Assembly (NCBI RefSeq): GCF_016793225.1
Contig: NZ_JAEUMN010000051.1
Location: 1-51,853 of the forward strand
Origin: Phenylobacterium sp.
Lineage (GTDB): Bacteria; Pseudomonadota; Alphaproteobacteria; Caulobacterales; Caulobacteraceae
DNA length: 51,853 nt
Direction of reading: 5' to 3'
The stretch's first letter is position 1. Every line of letters begins with the position of its first letter. The notes beneath the pieces were generated by a model. It was not told the origin of the DNA, made no database searches, and worked only from the letters and a program-made list of their open reading frames with translations. Below are positions 1 through 10,264 of the stretch, piece after piece. The translations under genes were made by a program, and so were the position numbers.

Positions 1-364
1 TGCCGTGGTCGAACGGATTGATGCCGCGCGCCTTGGCCTCGGGGTTCTGGTGGATCAGCAGATCCATGCCGCTCTCGCGGGCCATGCGCTCGCGCATCTC
101 GTACATCGCCCGGAACTTCCAGGTCGTGTCGACGTGCAGCAGCGGGAACGGCGGCTTGGACGGATAGAACGCCTTCTGGGCCAGGCGCAGCATCACCGCC
201 GAGTCCTTGCCGATCGAGTACAGCATCACCGGCCGCTCGCACTCGGCCACCACCTCGCGGAAGATGTGGATGCTCTCGGCCTCGAGCCGCTGCAGGTGGG
301 TCAGGGTCTGAGGGGTCAAGCCGGCTTCAAGCTTTTCTGAACGGGTGAGGACGGGCGCGCCCAT
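1..364 (-). CDS. cysD: Sulfate adenylyltransferase subunit 2 (partial)
   Basis: This is the N-terminal 121 residues of the small catalytic subunit of ATP sulfurylase, which with CysN converts sulfate and ATP to adenosine 5'-phosphosulfate in assimilatory sulfate reduction. The gene runs leftward off the window edge, so about 60% of a usual ~300-residue protein is missing. The translation starts [18 protein letters not shown] and carries the PP-loop motif [10 protein letters not shown] near residue 50, then [10 protein letters not shown] and ending at NPFDHG, all typical of CysD. The start is the ATG on the complement of 362-364. cysN would be expected further left. Confidence 0.93.
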   Translation of the reverse strand, partial: MGAPVLTRSEKLEAGLTPQTLTHLQRLEAESIHIFREVVAECERPVMLYSIGKDSAVMLRLAQKAFYPSKPPFPLLHVDTTWKFRAMYEMRERMARESGMDLLIHQNPEAKARGINPFDHG

Positions 365-390
365 GGAAGGACCTTACGAAAACCGATGGC

Positions 391-419
391 AAGCCCGCGC
401 GCCGACACGGGCGGGCTTT
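391..419. terminator. Hairpin between GT2 gene and cysD
   Basis: AAGCCCGC (391-398) pairs perfectly with GCGGGCTT (411-418) across a 12-nt loop. Only three Ts follow on the plus strand and none on the minus strand, where both flanking genes are transcribed. It may be a weak terminator for the upstream GT2 gene or a leader hairpin for cysD. Confidence 0.3.
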
Positions 420-567
420 CAGGCCCGGCGTGAGTTAAGCGGGTGGCGGCGGGGCCACAAGGCGAAGCGTCCGCAGGAATTCTGTACGCGGGCACAGTGA
501 AGTTGGAGGCAGGCGCGCCCCGCGTGGAGCGCGAAGGGCCGGCGCGACGCTCGGCCCGCCAGGAAAG

Positions 568-1473
568 CTACGGCGCGCTTGAGCCCGGCCGCGTCTGCGC
601 CAGCAGGGAGATGGCGTCCGCGAGGCGCCAGAACCGCAGGCGATACAGCGTCCACAGCGCCGCGCCCCTTTGGGAGAACGTCGTGAGCTCGGGGCTCGTG
701 AACACCTTCGGCGTGTGGGCCACCGCCGACAGCGGCATCAGGATGTTGCGGGCGAGCCAGCGAAGCCGCTGGTGCGGACGGTCCGCCATCAGTCCGAAGG
801 TCTCGAGGTTCAGGCGCCGCCACTTGCCGGTGAGCTGCTCCCACGTCACGCGCGCCGGATGGCCGATGGCGGCCGCGGGGACGTAGCCGAGGCGCGCCCC
901 GCCCGCGACGGCCCGTCGGGACCAGTCCACATCCTCCGAAAGCCCGACGCCGAAGCCGCCGACCCGATCGAACAGCTCGCGGCGGCAGAACATGTTGCCG
1001 GCGCCGGTGAAGCCCTTCTTCTCGATGTAGGTCTTGAAGTCGAAGGCGAAGACCCGCTCGAAGGCCTCGGCCGGCGTCATGCGATCCACGTCGCCGACGA
1101 GCACGCGCACGCGGCCGCCCACCAGGTCGTAGCGTTCCAGGCCGGCCACGCCTTCGGCCAGCCACTGGGGCTCTGCGACGCAATCCGAGTCGATGAAGGC
1201 CAGGATGTCGCCCCGGGATGCGGCGACCGCGCCGTTCCGCGCGGGGCCCGCGCCCTTCTCCGTGACCACGACCAGGTTCGCCCGACCGGCGACGACCTCG
1301 CGGACCGCCTCGATGCCCACGGGCGAGTTGTTGTCGGCGATCACGATCTCGAAGCGATCGCGCGGATAGGTCTGCGCTTCCAGGGCCTCCAGGCAGATCC
1401 GCAGCCCGGCCAGGTCCTGGTAGTGGGGCATGATCACGCTGACGAACGGCCGGACCGGCTGTGCAGATGACAT
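568..1473 (-). CDS. Glycosyltransferase family 2 protein
   Basis: This 301-residue protein has a GT-A fold glycosyltransferase 2 domain over its first ~220 residues: VSVIMPHYQDLAGLR at the nucleotide-binding start, the DxD-like AFIDSDC, and the acceptor-side GLSEDVDW motif. It probably transfers a sugar from a nucleotide donor to a lipid-linked or surface glycan at the cytoplasmic membrane face; the sugar cannot be named from sequence. There is no membrane segment of note. It is transcribed leftward, divergently from the alkylation-repair genes, and stands apart from the main polysaccharide locus that begins 7 kb away. The start is the ATG at 1473. Confidence 0.85.
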   Translation of the reverse strand: MSSAQPVRPFVSVIMPHYQDLAGLRICLEALEAQTYPRDRFEIVIADNNSPVGIEAVREVVAGRANLVVVTEKGAGPARNGAVAASRGDILAFIDSDCVAEPQWLAEGVAGLERYDLVGGRVRVLVGDVDRMTPAEAFERVFAFDFKTYIEKKGFTGAGNMFCRRELFDRVGGFGVGLSEDVDWSRRAVAGGARLGYVPAAAIGHPARVTWEQLTGKWRRLNLETFGLMADRPHQRLRWLARNILMPLSAVAHTPKVFTSPELTTFSQRGAALWTLYRLRFWRLADAISLLAQTRPGSSAP

Positions 1474-1624
1474 TCAGACCTCGCGCGAACCGTCCCGCTC
1501 GTCCAACCGCCTAAGCGGAGACCGTGAGCGGACAGTAAATCGCGCCCGCGAGATTGGAAGGGAGCGGTATCCCGCGTGGCCATGGATGTCCGAAAACCGC
1601 GAGACGTGCGGTCGGGCAGGCGGC

Positions 1625-3157
1625 ATGCTGTCCGGCATGGACATGGACTTCGAGGCCTGCCGCCGCGCCTTCGTCACCCGCGACCCGCGGTTCGACGGGC
1701 GCATCTTCGGCGCCGTCAGGACGACAGGCATCTACTGCCGCCCGATCTGCCCGGCGCGCACGCCGAAGCCGCAGAACATGACCTTCTATCCCAGCGCCGC
1801 CGCCGCGCAGGAGGCGGGCTACCGGCCGTGCCTTCGTTGCCGGCCGGAGGCCTCGCCCGACCTCGGGGCGTGGCGCGGGACGTCCAACACCGTCTCGCGG
1901 GCGCTGGCTCTGATCGAGGGCGGCGCCATGGACTCCGGCGACGTCGACGCGCTGGCGTCCCGGCTGGGGGTGGGCGAACGTCAGCTGCGGCGCCTGTTCC
2001 GCCAGCATCTGGGCGCCTCGCCGGTCTCGGTGGCCCAGACCCGCCGGGTGCTGCTGGCCAAGCAGCTGATCCAGGAGACCCGCCTGCCGATGAGCGAAGT
2101 GGCGCTGGCCGCGGGCTTCGGCAGCGTGCGGCGGTTCAACGAGACGTTCCAGCAGCTCTTCGGCCGCCCGCCGGGAGCCCTCAGGCGGTCCCGGGCGGCC
2201 GAGGTCTCAGCCGCGGAGGGCATCGTGGTGCGCCTGCCGTACAAGCCGCCCTACGACTGGGACGCCATGATCGCCTTCCTCGCCGATCGGGCCATCCCCG
2301 GCGTGGAGCGCGTGGAGGCGCGTCGGTATGTCCGCACGCTCGCGGTCGACGGCGAACACGGCGTGGTCATCGTCACGCCCCGAAACGACGACGCGCTGCA
2401 GGCCGACATCCGCTTCCCCAGGCTGAAGAGCCTTCCGGCCGTGATCGCGCGCGTGCGCCGCGTCTTCGACCTCTCGGCCGACCCGGTGCTGATCGGCGCC
2501 CATTTGAGCCAGGACCCGGCGCTGGCCGGCCTGGTGGCGGCGCGGCCGGGTCTGCGCGCGCCCGGCGCCTGGGACGGCTTCGAGCTCGCGGTTCGCGCGA
2601 TCCTGGGCCAGCAGGTCAGCGTTTCGGCCGCGCGCAATCTCGCTGCGAAGCTCGTGGCCACGTACGGCGAGCCGGTCGACGACCCGATCGCGGCCGGGTT
2701 CGGGCTCACGCGCGTGTTCCCGAGCGCGGACCGGCTCGTGGGACAGCCGATCTCGCTGACGCTAAACATGCCGCGCGCGCGGGGCGCGGCCGTCGAGGCC
2801 CTGGCCCGCACCGTCGCCGAGGATCCCGCGATCTTCACGCCCCGCGCCGATCTCGAGAGCGCCGTGGCGGCCCTGAAGGCGCTGCCGGGCGTGGGGGAGT
2901 GGACCGCGCAGTACATCGCGCTTCGCGAACTTCGGGAGCCTGACGCGTTCCCCCAGGCCGACGTGGGCCTGATGCGCGCGATGGCGGACGCTGCGGGCGT
3001 GCGGCCGACGCCCGACCAGTTGCTGGCGCGCAGCCAGGCGTGGAAGCCGTGGCGCGCCTACGCCGCCCAGCACCTGTGGGCCGCCGACGCGAGCGTCGCC
3101 GCCCAGCCGAGGCCCCCCATTCGAAAGGACAGGGCCCATGCCCGCCGCGCCGCCTGA
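1625..3157 (+). CDS. alkA: Ada-type regulator fused to AlkA DNA-3-methyladenine glycosylase
   Basis: This is a three-part alkylation-repair protein. Residues ~10-80 form the Ada N-terminal zinc domain with four cysteines (C38, C42, C69, C72 counted from 1625), one of which would accept methyl from phosphotriesters. Residues ~90-185 are an AraC-type helix-turn-helix (SEVALAAGFGSVRRFNETF). The rest is an AlkA glycosylase with ILGQQVSV, the helix-hairpin-helix LPGVGEWTAQY and the catalytic Asp in FPQADVGLM. The family fusion is known; it replaces the Ada C-terminal methyltransferase, which here is encoded by the next gene, overlapping by 20 nt. The open frame extends to 1430, but 1625 gives the Ada cysteine numbering exactly. 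ATG codons at 1637 and 1643 are alternatives. Confidence 0.88.
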   Translation: MLSGMDMDFEACRRAFVTRDPRFDGRIFGAVRTTGIYCRPICPARTPKPQNMTFYPSAAAAQEAGYRPCLRCRPEASPDLGAWRGTSNTVSRALALIEGGAMDSGDVDALASRLGVGERQLRRLFRQHLGASPVSVAQTRRVLLAKQLIQETRLPMSEVALAAGFGSVRRFNETFQQLFGRPPGALRRSRAAEVSAAEGIVVRLPYKPPYDWDAMIAFLADRAIPGVERVEARRYVRTLAVDGEHGVVIVTPRNDDALQADIRFPRLKSLPAVIARVRRVFDLSADPVLIGAHLSQDPALAGLVAARPGLRAPGAWDGFELAVRAILGQQVSVSAARNLAAKLVATYGEPVDDPIAAGFGLTRVFPSADRLVGQPISLTLNMPRARGAAVEALARTVAEDPAIFTPRADLESAVAALKALPGVGEWTAQYIALRELREPDAFPQADVGLMRAMADAAGVRPTPDQLLARSQAWKPWRAYAAQHLWAADASVAAQPRPPIRKDRAHARRAA

Positions 3158-3671
3158 GACGCTTACCCTGGACCGCATGGCGACCCCGATCGGCGTCGCG
3201 CTCGTGGTGACCGACGCGCAGGGCGTCCTGCGCGCCTTCAACTGGGCGGACTACGAAGACGCCATGCGCAGGTGGATCGCACGGCGCTACCCCGGGGTCC
3301 CGTTGGCGGAAGGCGAGGGCCCGCTGCGTGCCGCCTTCGACAGGTATTTCGCCGGTGACGTGGACGCGCTGAGCGCCGTCCCCTGGGAGGGCGTCGGCAC
3401 GGCCTTCCAGCAGCAGGTCTGGCGGGCTCTGTGCGACATCCCTCCAGGCCAGACCATCAGCTACGCCGAGCTGGCCCGCCGCGTGGGGCGTCCCACGGCG
3501 GTGCGGGCGGTCGGGCTCGCCAACGGCTCCAACCCCGTGGCGCTGGTGGCGCCGTGTCATCGCGTGATCGGCTCGAACGGCGCGCTGACGGGCTATGGCG
3601 GCGGGCTGCCCAGAAAGCGGTGGCTGCTCGAGCACGAAGGCGCCGCGTTCAAGCGGCAGCGGGCGGCCTGA
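3138..3671 (+). CDS. ogt: Methylated-DNA--protein-cysteine methyltransferase
   Basis: This 177-residue suicide enzyme removes methyl from O6-methylguanine onto its own cysteine. The active-site motif PCHRVIG places the acceptor Cys at residue 140; the flanking VGLANGSNPVALVAP and the helix FQQQVWRAL..IPPGQTISY are canonical for the MGMT DNA-binding domain. It begins inside the end of the upstream ada-alkA gene (20-nt overlap), so the two are co-transcribed and probably translationally coupled, together supplying the functions that E. coli Ada and AlkA provide. Confidence 0.92.
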   Translation: MPAAPPETLTLDRMATPIGVALVVTDAQGVLRAFNWADYEDAMRRWIARRYPGVPLAEGEGPLRAAFDRYFAGDVDALSAVPWEGVGTAFQQQVWRALCDIPPGQTISYAELARRVGRPTAVRAVGLANGSNPVALVAPCHRVIGSNGALTGYGGGLPRKRWLLEHEGAAFKRQRAA

Positions 3672-3701
3672 ACGAATCCGGCGCGCGTGTTAGGGAGCCT
3701 C

Positions 3702-4667
3702 ATGGGTCTCCTGCAGCGCATTCTGGCGGTCATGCTGTGGCCGCTCGCCCTGGCCGTCATGGCGGTCTCGCTCGCCGCGCAGGGCGGGCGCGTCAGTCCG
3801 CACCTCGACGTGCTGACCCACTTTGCGCTGATCTACCTGTTCGTGGCGCTCGCCTGCCTGCTGGGCGCGGCCCTGACTCCGCGCCGCGGCCGTCTGGCGC
3901 TCGCGGGCGTCGCGCTCGTCGGCGCAGCGGCGTCGGGGGCGCTGGTCGCGCCCGAGTTCCTGCCCAATCCAGCCGAGCCCAGGGCCCCCCTCGACGCGCC
4001 CGGACAGATCAAGGTGATCGAGTTCAACGCGTGGAGCCGCAACGTCGCGCCTGAGCGGGCGTCCGCCTGGCTGCTGGAGCAGGCCCCGGACATCATCGTG
4101 ATGATCGAGAGCAAGCAGATCACCGACCGGTTGAAGGCGGCCGGCTACCAGGTCGCATGCCGGGGTTGCGGCGCGCTCATCTTCACGCGCCAGAAGGCGG
4201 TCTGGAGCGCCGGCCGCGATCCGCGCGACGACCGGACCCGCTTCCTGGCTGCGGCGACCTTTGCCGATCCCAACGGCGACTTCACCGTGGTGGGGGTGCA
4301 CCGGGCCTGGCCGCTGCGCTTCGAACGCGATCGCCGCGAGGCCCAGGCGCTCCGGGACTACATGGCGCCATTCCCCAAGGAGCGCCTGATCCTGGCCGGG
4401 GACTTCAACTCGACGAGCTGGTCGTTCGCCCGGCGGCGGGACGACCGCGACCTGGGCGTGATCCGCCGGACCCGGGGGCTGTCGACATGGCCGGCGGCCC
4501 AGCTCAGCCACAACAGGCTGCCGGCTCCGTTCCCCTATCTGCCGATCGACCATGTCTACGCCGGTCCCGGCTGGGCGACCGTCAGCGTCGAACGGGGTCC
4601 CGAGCTGGGCTCGGACCACTACCCCGTGATCGTCACGCTCGCGCCGGTCGATCCCGTCGCGGACTGA
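3702..4667 (+). CDS. Endonuclease/exonuclease/phosphatase family protein
   Basis: This 321-residue membrane protein has about three N-terminal hydrophobic helices (residues ~5-85) followed by an EEP-fold phosphodiesterase domain. Motifs visible are VIEFNAWSRN, MIESKQ, LAGDFNSTSWS and the C-terminal GSDHYPVIV, which supply the metal-binding Asp, Asn, Glu and His residues. Family members act on nucleic acid or phospholipid phosphodiesters; the substrate here is unknown and the catalytic domain is predicted periplasmic. I prefer the ATG at 3702, preceded by AGGGAG, over the in-frame GTG at 3687. It follows ogt by 30 nt on the same strand and may share its transcript. Confidence 0.78.
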   Translation: MGLLQRILAVMLWPLALAVMAVSLAAQGGRVSPHLDVLTHFALIYLFVALACLLGAALTPRRGRLALAGVALVGAAASGALVAPEFLPNPAEPRAPLDAPGQIKVIEFNAWSRNVAPERASAWLLEQAPDIIVMIESKQITDRLKAAGYQVACRGCGALIFTRQKAVWSAGRDPRDDRTRFLAAATFADPNGDFTVVGVHRAWPLRFERDRREAQALRDYMAPFPKERLILAGDFNSTSWSFARRRDDRDLGVIRRTRGLSTWPAAQLSHNRLPAPFPYLPIDHVYAGPGWATVSVERGPELGSDHYPVIVTLAPVDPVAD

Positions 4668-4763
4668 ACGAACATTGCGAAAATTTAAGCCGTCGGCCCC
4701 GGTGCGGATGGCGAAGCTGCGTGGCATACCTTGGGTAGGCAGGAATCGTCCGGGGGCGAACCC

Positions 4764-4997
4764 ATGGCGACATTGACGGAAATGGTGGCCGCGGTGGTCG
4801 TTCATTCCTCTGCCGCCGCCTTCTCGCACTTCGGGGTGACCTTCGACCTGCCCAAGGTCGAGCAACGCAACGTCGCCGCCGAGCGCGTCGTGGCCCGTAC
4901 GCCGCGCCAGGCTGCGGCGCGGCCTGCGCGCGTGGAGCCGGCCGGCCTGCAGAAGGCCGGGATCTGCCCCGACAAGACGCCGCTCGTCCGCGCCTGA
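4764..4997 (+). CDS. Small hypothetical protein
   Basis: This 77-residue frame starts at an ATG with CGGGGGCGAA just upstream. The N-terminus is mildly hydrophobic (MVAAVVVHSSAAAF) and the C-terminal half is basic and Ala/Pro rich with one Cys (KAGICPDKTP). I recognise no family. It sits alone between the phosphodiesterase gene and the TipN-like gene. Codon use is GC-rich as in neighbours, so it could be real, but a chance frame is not excluded. Confidence 0.4.
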   Translation: MATLTEMVAAVVVHSSAAAFSHFGVTFDLPKVEQRNVAAERVVARTPRQAAARPARVEPAGLQKAGICPDKTPLVRA

Positions 4998-5172
4998 TCC
5001 GGGCCTGACGTCGCGCCGCGACATTCCGGCGTCCCACCGGTGTTTGTGCAGCCCGCCTGTTTGCGTACGCCACCGCCGCGGGTAATCCTGCGAACCTGAC
5101 GTCTTGCCGGCTGTCGGCTGGCGTCAGGCCCGGTGCGACGGATCCGCCGGCTCGAGTGGAAGGGACGAGGCG

Positions 5173-7680
5173 TTGTTCTCGAAGCGGCGGCAGCCCATGG
5201 ATTTCGGAACGTCCGAGCCCGCGGCCGAAGCGCCGTCGGAGGCCGATCCGGGCGTGGCCGACGTCGGGCCGGCCGAGCCCGTGGGCTTTCGTCCCATCGA
5301 TCGCGACAGCGAGCAGTCGGTCACGGTGCCCAGCGGCCGCGGCGCCCTCGCCGAAACCGTCGCCGATCCTCGGTCCACCGCCGTACTCGTCGACCTGGAG
5401 GACGGCGCGCCCGCGGGATGGCCGATCTGGCTGACGGCGTTCGCGGTGGCCGTGCTCTGGGCGCTGGCGCCCATCGCGTTCGCGCTCGGTTACCGGTCGA
5501 ACGTCGCCCCGCTGCAGGATGACGCGTTCGCCCTCGCGGTCTTCGCGCTCCTGGCGATCGGGCCTGCGGCGTTCGTCTTCGGCGCCGCGTTCATGATCCG
5601 CCAGGGGCAGAAGCTCGCCTGGGAGAACCGCCGGGCCAAGGCGGCGAGCGAGGACATGCTCGGCCCCGCCCTCGTCGCGGCCGCCCGCGCCGGCGACGTG
5701 ACGCGCGCCGTGCGTGACGAGATCGCCCGCGCCAGCCAGGCGGCCGAGGAGGCCCGCGAAACCCTGCTGGCCATGCGCGACGCCCTGGCGTTCGAGACGG
5801 ACAAGCTGACCGGGGCCGCCGCCCATTCGGCCCGCACGGCGCAGGAACTGGCCGCCACGCTGGGCCGCGAGCGCTCCGAGATGAGCGTCCTGGCGCAGAC
5901 CCTCGACGCCCAGGCGATGAAGGTCAGCGACGCCATCGTCCAGCAGGCCCGCATGGTGGGCGAGGCGGCCGGTGTGGCCGAGACGCAGATCCGCGAGGCG
6001 GAGACGGCGCTGGCGGCCCGCGCCGCCGACCTGGCCGCCGCGGCCGGCGAGGTCTCGACCGCGGCCCGGACCGCCGGCGAGGACCTAACCCGCCACATCG
6101 CCCGCCTCGAGACCGCCGGGACGGGCGTGGCCGAGCAGGTGAGGGCCGTGGAGGCGGGGCTTTCCGAGCAGCGGACGGCGCTGGTCTCGCTGAGCCAGGC
6201 GCTGCAGGCGGACCACGGGGGCTTCGCCGCGGAGGCCGCCGCCCATGCCGAGAAGCTGGGCGAGTTCATCGAGTCGGCGCGCGCCTCCGCAGCCGCCATG
6301 GCCGAGCGGGCCACCAGCGGCGGCGAGCAGCTTCGGCGCCTGATGGCCGACGCGGCCCTGCAGTTCCGCGACCTGGCCGAGACCGCCCGCGCGGAGCGCG
6401 AGGAGTTCGGGCAGTCGACGCTGCATTCGCTGGAGGCGGTCTCGCGCGCGGCCGCCGAGCAGCGCGCGCAGCTCGAATCCCAGACGCGCGCGGCGATCGA
6501 GGCGCTGTCCAAGGCGGCCGAGGAGACTCGGGAGGCTGCGGCCCGTCATGCCGCCGCCGCGCGCGAGCAGGTGGACAACCTCTCCGAAGCCGCCTTCGGC
6601 GCCGGCCAGAAGGCCAATCAGGTCTTCGAGGCGCGCCTCGAGGAGGCGAAGGCGCTGATCGAGCAGTCCTCCCGCATGGTCGAGGACGCCGGGGCCCTCA
6701 CCGCCCGCAAGCTGGCCGACGGGGCGGCCTCGGCGCGCGCGACGCTGGACGAACTCGCCGCCATGCTGGGCGACATCGAAGCTCGCGCCGCGCAGCTCCC
6801 GGCCACTGCGGCGGCACAGGCAGAGCAGGCCCGCGCCGTGGTCGCCGAGGGCATGGATGAGCTGATGGCCCAGGCGCGCAGAACCGCCGAGGAGGCGCAG
6901 GCGATCGACGCGGCGTTCCAGGAGCGTGTCCGCAAGAACTTCGAGATGCTCTCCGAGGCCGTTCGCCTGATGGGCGTCGCCGCGGCGTCGCCGCAGCCGC
7001 TGCCGGCGCCGACACCCCGGCCGCCGCGGCGCGAGGCGGGGACCGGCGGTGCGTCGGCCGCCGCGCCGCCGCCGGAGACCGCGACGCCCCTGGCCGAGCC
7101 GCCGGCCGAAGACCCCGGCGCGCTCGCCGACCGTCTGGGCCTGAAGAACCGGATACGCTTCACGCCCACCGCCACCGACCGGGAGTTCTCCGCCGTCTTC
7201 CAGGCCGCCGGCGGCCATCCGACCGGCTCCGACGACGACGAGGACGCCGACGAGGCCCCGGGCGACGACACCTGGACGTGGAAGGACCTGCTCGCGTCCC
7301 TCGACGGCGCCGAGGGCGAGGGCGAGCGGCTGGAAGAGACGCTGGCGACAGAACTCGCCAACATGGGGGTGGACGCGGAGAAGCTCCTGCCGCTGGGGCG
7401 GGTCGAGGAGATCGCCGCCGCCATGCAGACGGGCGACGCCGAGGGCGCGCGGGCGGTGGTCAAGCGCCTGGCGCCGGCGGCCACGCGCCGGATCGGCCGG
7501 CGCCTGTTCACCGACGAGGCGATCCGGCGGAAGGCCGAGGTCTACGTCCGCCGCTACAAGACGCTGGTGGACGACGCCGTTGGCCGCGACCCTGAGGGCT
7601 TCGTCCTGGCGAACATGCTGGCCGCAGATTCCGGGCGCATCTTCCTGCTGCTCGACGCGGCCGGCGGCGACATGATCTGA
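5173..7680 (+). CDS. tipN: TipN-like polar localization coiled-coil protein
   Basis: This is an ~835-residue protein with two adjacent transmembrane helices (from PIWLTAFAVAVLWALAPIAF and from ALAVFALLAIGPAAFVFGAA), then ~480 residues of Ala/Glu/Arg-rich coiled coil, a Pro-rich hinge (QPLPAPTPRPPRR) and a conserved C-terminal region (WTWKDLLASLDG to the end). That architecture and length match TipN of Caulobacterales, which marks the new pole after division, orients flagellum placement and helps ParA-driven chromosome segregation. I assign it by architecture and general resemblance, not by alignment. The start is probably TTG 5173, preceded by AGGGACGAGG; ATG 5197 is the alternative, and the frame stays open to 5104. 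Confidence 0.75.
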   Translation: MFSKRRQPMDFGTSEPAAEAPSEADPGVADVGPAEPVGFRPIDRDSEQSVTVPSGRGALAETVADPRSTAVLVDLEDGAPAGWPIWLTAFAVAVLWALAPIAFALGYRSNVAPLQDDAFALAVFALLAIGPAAFVFGAAFMIRQGQKLAWENRRAKAASEDMLGPALVAAARAGDVTRAVRDEIARASQAAEEARETLLAMRDALAFETDKLTGAAAHSARTAQELAATLGRERSEMSVLAQTLDAQAMKVSDAIVQQARMVGEAAGVAETQIREAETALAARAADLAAAAGEVSTAARTAGEDLTRHIARLETAGTGVAEQVRAVEAGLSEQRTALVSLSQALQADHGGFAAEAAAHAEKLGEFIESARASAAAMAERATSGGEQLRRLMADAALQFRDLAETARAEREEFGQSTLHSLEAVSRAAAEQRAQLESQTRAAIEALSKAAEETREAAARHAAAAREQVDNLSEAAFGAGQKANQVFEARLEEAKALIEQSSRMVEDAGALTARKLADGAASARATLDELAAMLGDIEARAAQLPATAAAQAEQARAVVAEGMDELMAQARRTAEEAQAIDAAFQERVRKNFEMLSEAVRLMGVAAASPQPLPAPTPRPPRREAGTGGASAAAPPPETATPLAEPPAEDPGALADRLGLKNRIRFTPTATDREFSAVFQAAGGHPTGSDDDEDADEAPGDDTWTWKDLLASLDGAEGEGERLEETLATELANMGVDAEKLLPLGRVEEIAAAMQTGDAEGARAVVKRLAPAATRRIGRRLFTDEAIRRKAEVYVRRYKTLVDDAVGRDPEGFVLANMLAADSGRIFLLLDAAGGDMI

Positions 7681-7721
7681 ATCATGGAACCGCCGCCCTG
7701 GCGGCCGGCGTTTGAGCGACC

Positions 7722-8132
7722 ATGACCAGTGATATCGAACGCGCCCACAAGGCGTGGCGGCGGGCCGAGCGCGTGAAGCAGCTGTCGGATCGCGTGATCG
7801 GCATCGGGCGCTGGGGCCTGGGCATCGACGGCGTCGTGGCGTGGATTCCGGTCGCCGGCACGGCCTATTCGCTCGGCGCTGCGGCGCTCCTCCTGTCGGA
7901 AGCCGTCCAGGCGGGGGCGTCGAAGGCGACGATCGCGCGGATGGCCGCCTACCTGGGCCTCGACAGCGTGGCGTCCGGCGTCCCCATCGTGGGCTGGGCC
8001 CTCGACACGCTCTTCACCGGCCACGCCTTCGCCGCACGCGCACTGCAGCGCGATATCGAGAAGCGCTTCGGCCGTCCGGCGGGCGCCGTCGCCGAGGCGC
8101 CGCTCCAGGGCCGCGCCGTCGCGGGGCGCTGA
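7722..8132 (+). CDS. DUF4112 domain-containing protein
   Basis: This 136-residue protein matches the DUF4112 family: an amphipathic N-terminus ([19 protein letters not shown]), the pair of hydrophobic segments around [19 protein letters not shown] and [18 protein letters not shown], and a basic tail. Members are small inner-membrane proteins of unknown function. It lies 41 nt after the TipN-like gene on the same strand, so the two may be co-transcribed. Confidence 0.85.
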   Translation: MTSDIERAHKAWRRAERVKQLSDRVIGIGRWGLGIDGVVAWIPVAGTAYSLGAAALLLSEAVQAGASKATIARMAAYLGLDSVASGVPIVGWALDTLFTGHAFAARALQRDIEKRFGRPAGAVAEAPLQGRAVAGR

Positions 8133-8227
8133 GAGGCGGGGCATCTGAAACGACCCGTAAACCCGAGGTGGTCCAGGTTGCCGTCCGGGAGTTGACGGCG
8201 GGCGGCGTCCCGCACAGGAAGGCGTGC

Positions 8228-9277
<1,050 letters not shown>

Positions 9278-9287
9278 GGGCGCGGCC

Positions 9288-10160
9288 ATGAGGAAAGGGC
9301 TCGTTCTCGCCGGCGGCGCCGGCACCCGCCTTCACCCGCTGACCATGGCGACGTCGAAGCAGCTGCTGCCGGTCTACGACAAGCCGATGATCTACTATCC
9401 GCTGTCGGTGCTGTTCCTGGCCGGCATCCGGGAAATCCTGATCATCACGACCGAAGAGGATCAGGCCGGCTTCAAGCGCCTGCTGGGCGACGGCTCGCGT
9501 TTCGGCGTCCGGTTCGAATATGTGATCCAGCCGCATCCGGGCGGCCTGGCCGAGGCGTACCTGCTGGGCGAGGACTTCGTCGGCGGCCAGCCGTCCACCC
9601 TGATCCTGGGCGACAACATCTTCTTCGGGCAGAACTTCGTGCAGATGCTGAAGAACGCCGACGCCCGGACCGAGGGCGCCACGGTGTTCGGCTATCCGGT
9701 GCACGACCCCGAGCGCTACGGCGTGGTCGAGCTTTCGGCGGACGGCCGGGCGCTCTCCATCGAGGAAAAGCCCGCGAACCCCAAGTCCAACTACGCGGTG
9801 ACGGGGCTCTACTTCTACGATGGCCGCGCCAGCGAGATCGCCAAGACCCTGACCCGCTCGGCCCGCGGCGAACTCGAGATCACGGCGCTGAACGACGTCT
9901 ACCTGCAGGAAGGCCGGCTGCACGTCGAGCTGCTGGGTCGCGGCTTCGCCTGGGAGGACGCCGGTACGCATGACAGCCTGATCGGCGCCGGCGAGCTGAT
10001 CCGCGTCTTCGAACAGCGCCAGGGCCTGCGCATCGGCTGCCTCGAAGAGATCGCCTTCGAGAACGGCTGGATCGACCGATCCGAACTGCTCAAGTCCGCC
10101 GAAGTCCAGGGCAAGAGCGAGTACGGCCGTTACCTGCGTGAACTGGCGGGGAGGGGCTGA
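9288..10160 (+). CDS. rfbA: Glucose-1-phosphate thymidylyltransferase
   Basis: This 290-residue enzyme makes dTDP-glucose from dTTP and glucose 1-phosphate, supplying RfbB just upstream. It shows the nucleotidyltransferase signature [11 protein letters not shown] with [18 protein letters not shown], the metal-site LGDNIFFG and the [20 protein letters not shown] segment. Length and motifs are those of the long RmlA form. It opens the exopolysaccharide locus. Confidence 0.95.
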   Translation: MRKGLVLAGGAGTRLHPLTMATSKQLLPVYDKPMIYYPLSVLFLAGIREILIITTEEDQAGFKRLLGDGSRFGVRFEYVIQPHPGGLAEAYLLGEDFVGGQPSTLILGDNIFFGQNFVQMLKNADARTEGATVFGYPVHDPERYGVVELSADGRALSIEEKPANPKSNYAVTGLYFYDGRASEIAKTLTRSARGELEITALNDVYLQEGRLHVELLGRGFAWEDAGTHDSLIGAGELIRVFEQRQGLRIGCLEEIAFENGWIDRSELLKSAEVQGKSEYGRYLRELAGRG

Positions 10161-10224
10161 GAACTGAATGCCGCAGCACTCGCCATGCGAGCAGGACGCT
10201 GTTAGGCATGAGCATACGAACCTT

Positions 10225-10250
10225 GCTTCGAAGCGCGGGCGATCGCCTGC
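10225..10250. promoter_or_regulatory. Tandem palindromes upstream of sigma-54 promoter
   Basis: A perfect 10-bp palindrome GCTTCGAAGC (10225-10234) is followed directly by a second perfect 10-bp palindrome GGCGATCGCC (10238-10247), itself inside a wider imperfect one. They lie about 40 and 25 nt upstream of the -24/-12 element at 10265. They could bind an enhancer-binding protein or repressor, though such enhancer sites usually lie further upstream. Palindromes of this length are not rare in GC-rich DNA. Confidence 0.25.
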
Positions 10251-10264
10251 GCCCACGGCCAAGG

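Noticed and set aside
419-1183. Minus-strand frame overlapping the GT2 gene in another frame
   Set aside because: The GT2 frame has clear family motifs; this one is an Arg-rich shadow.
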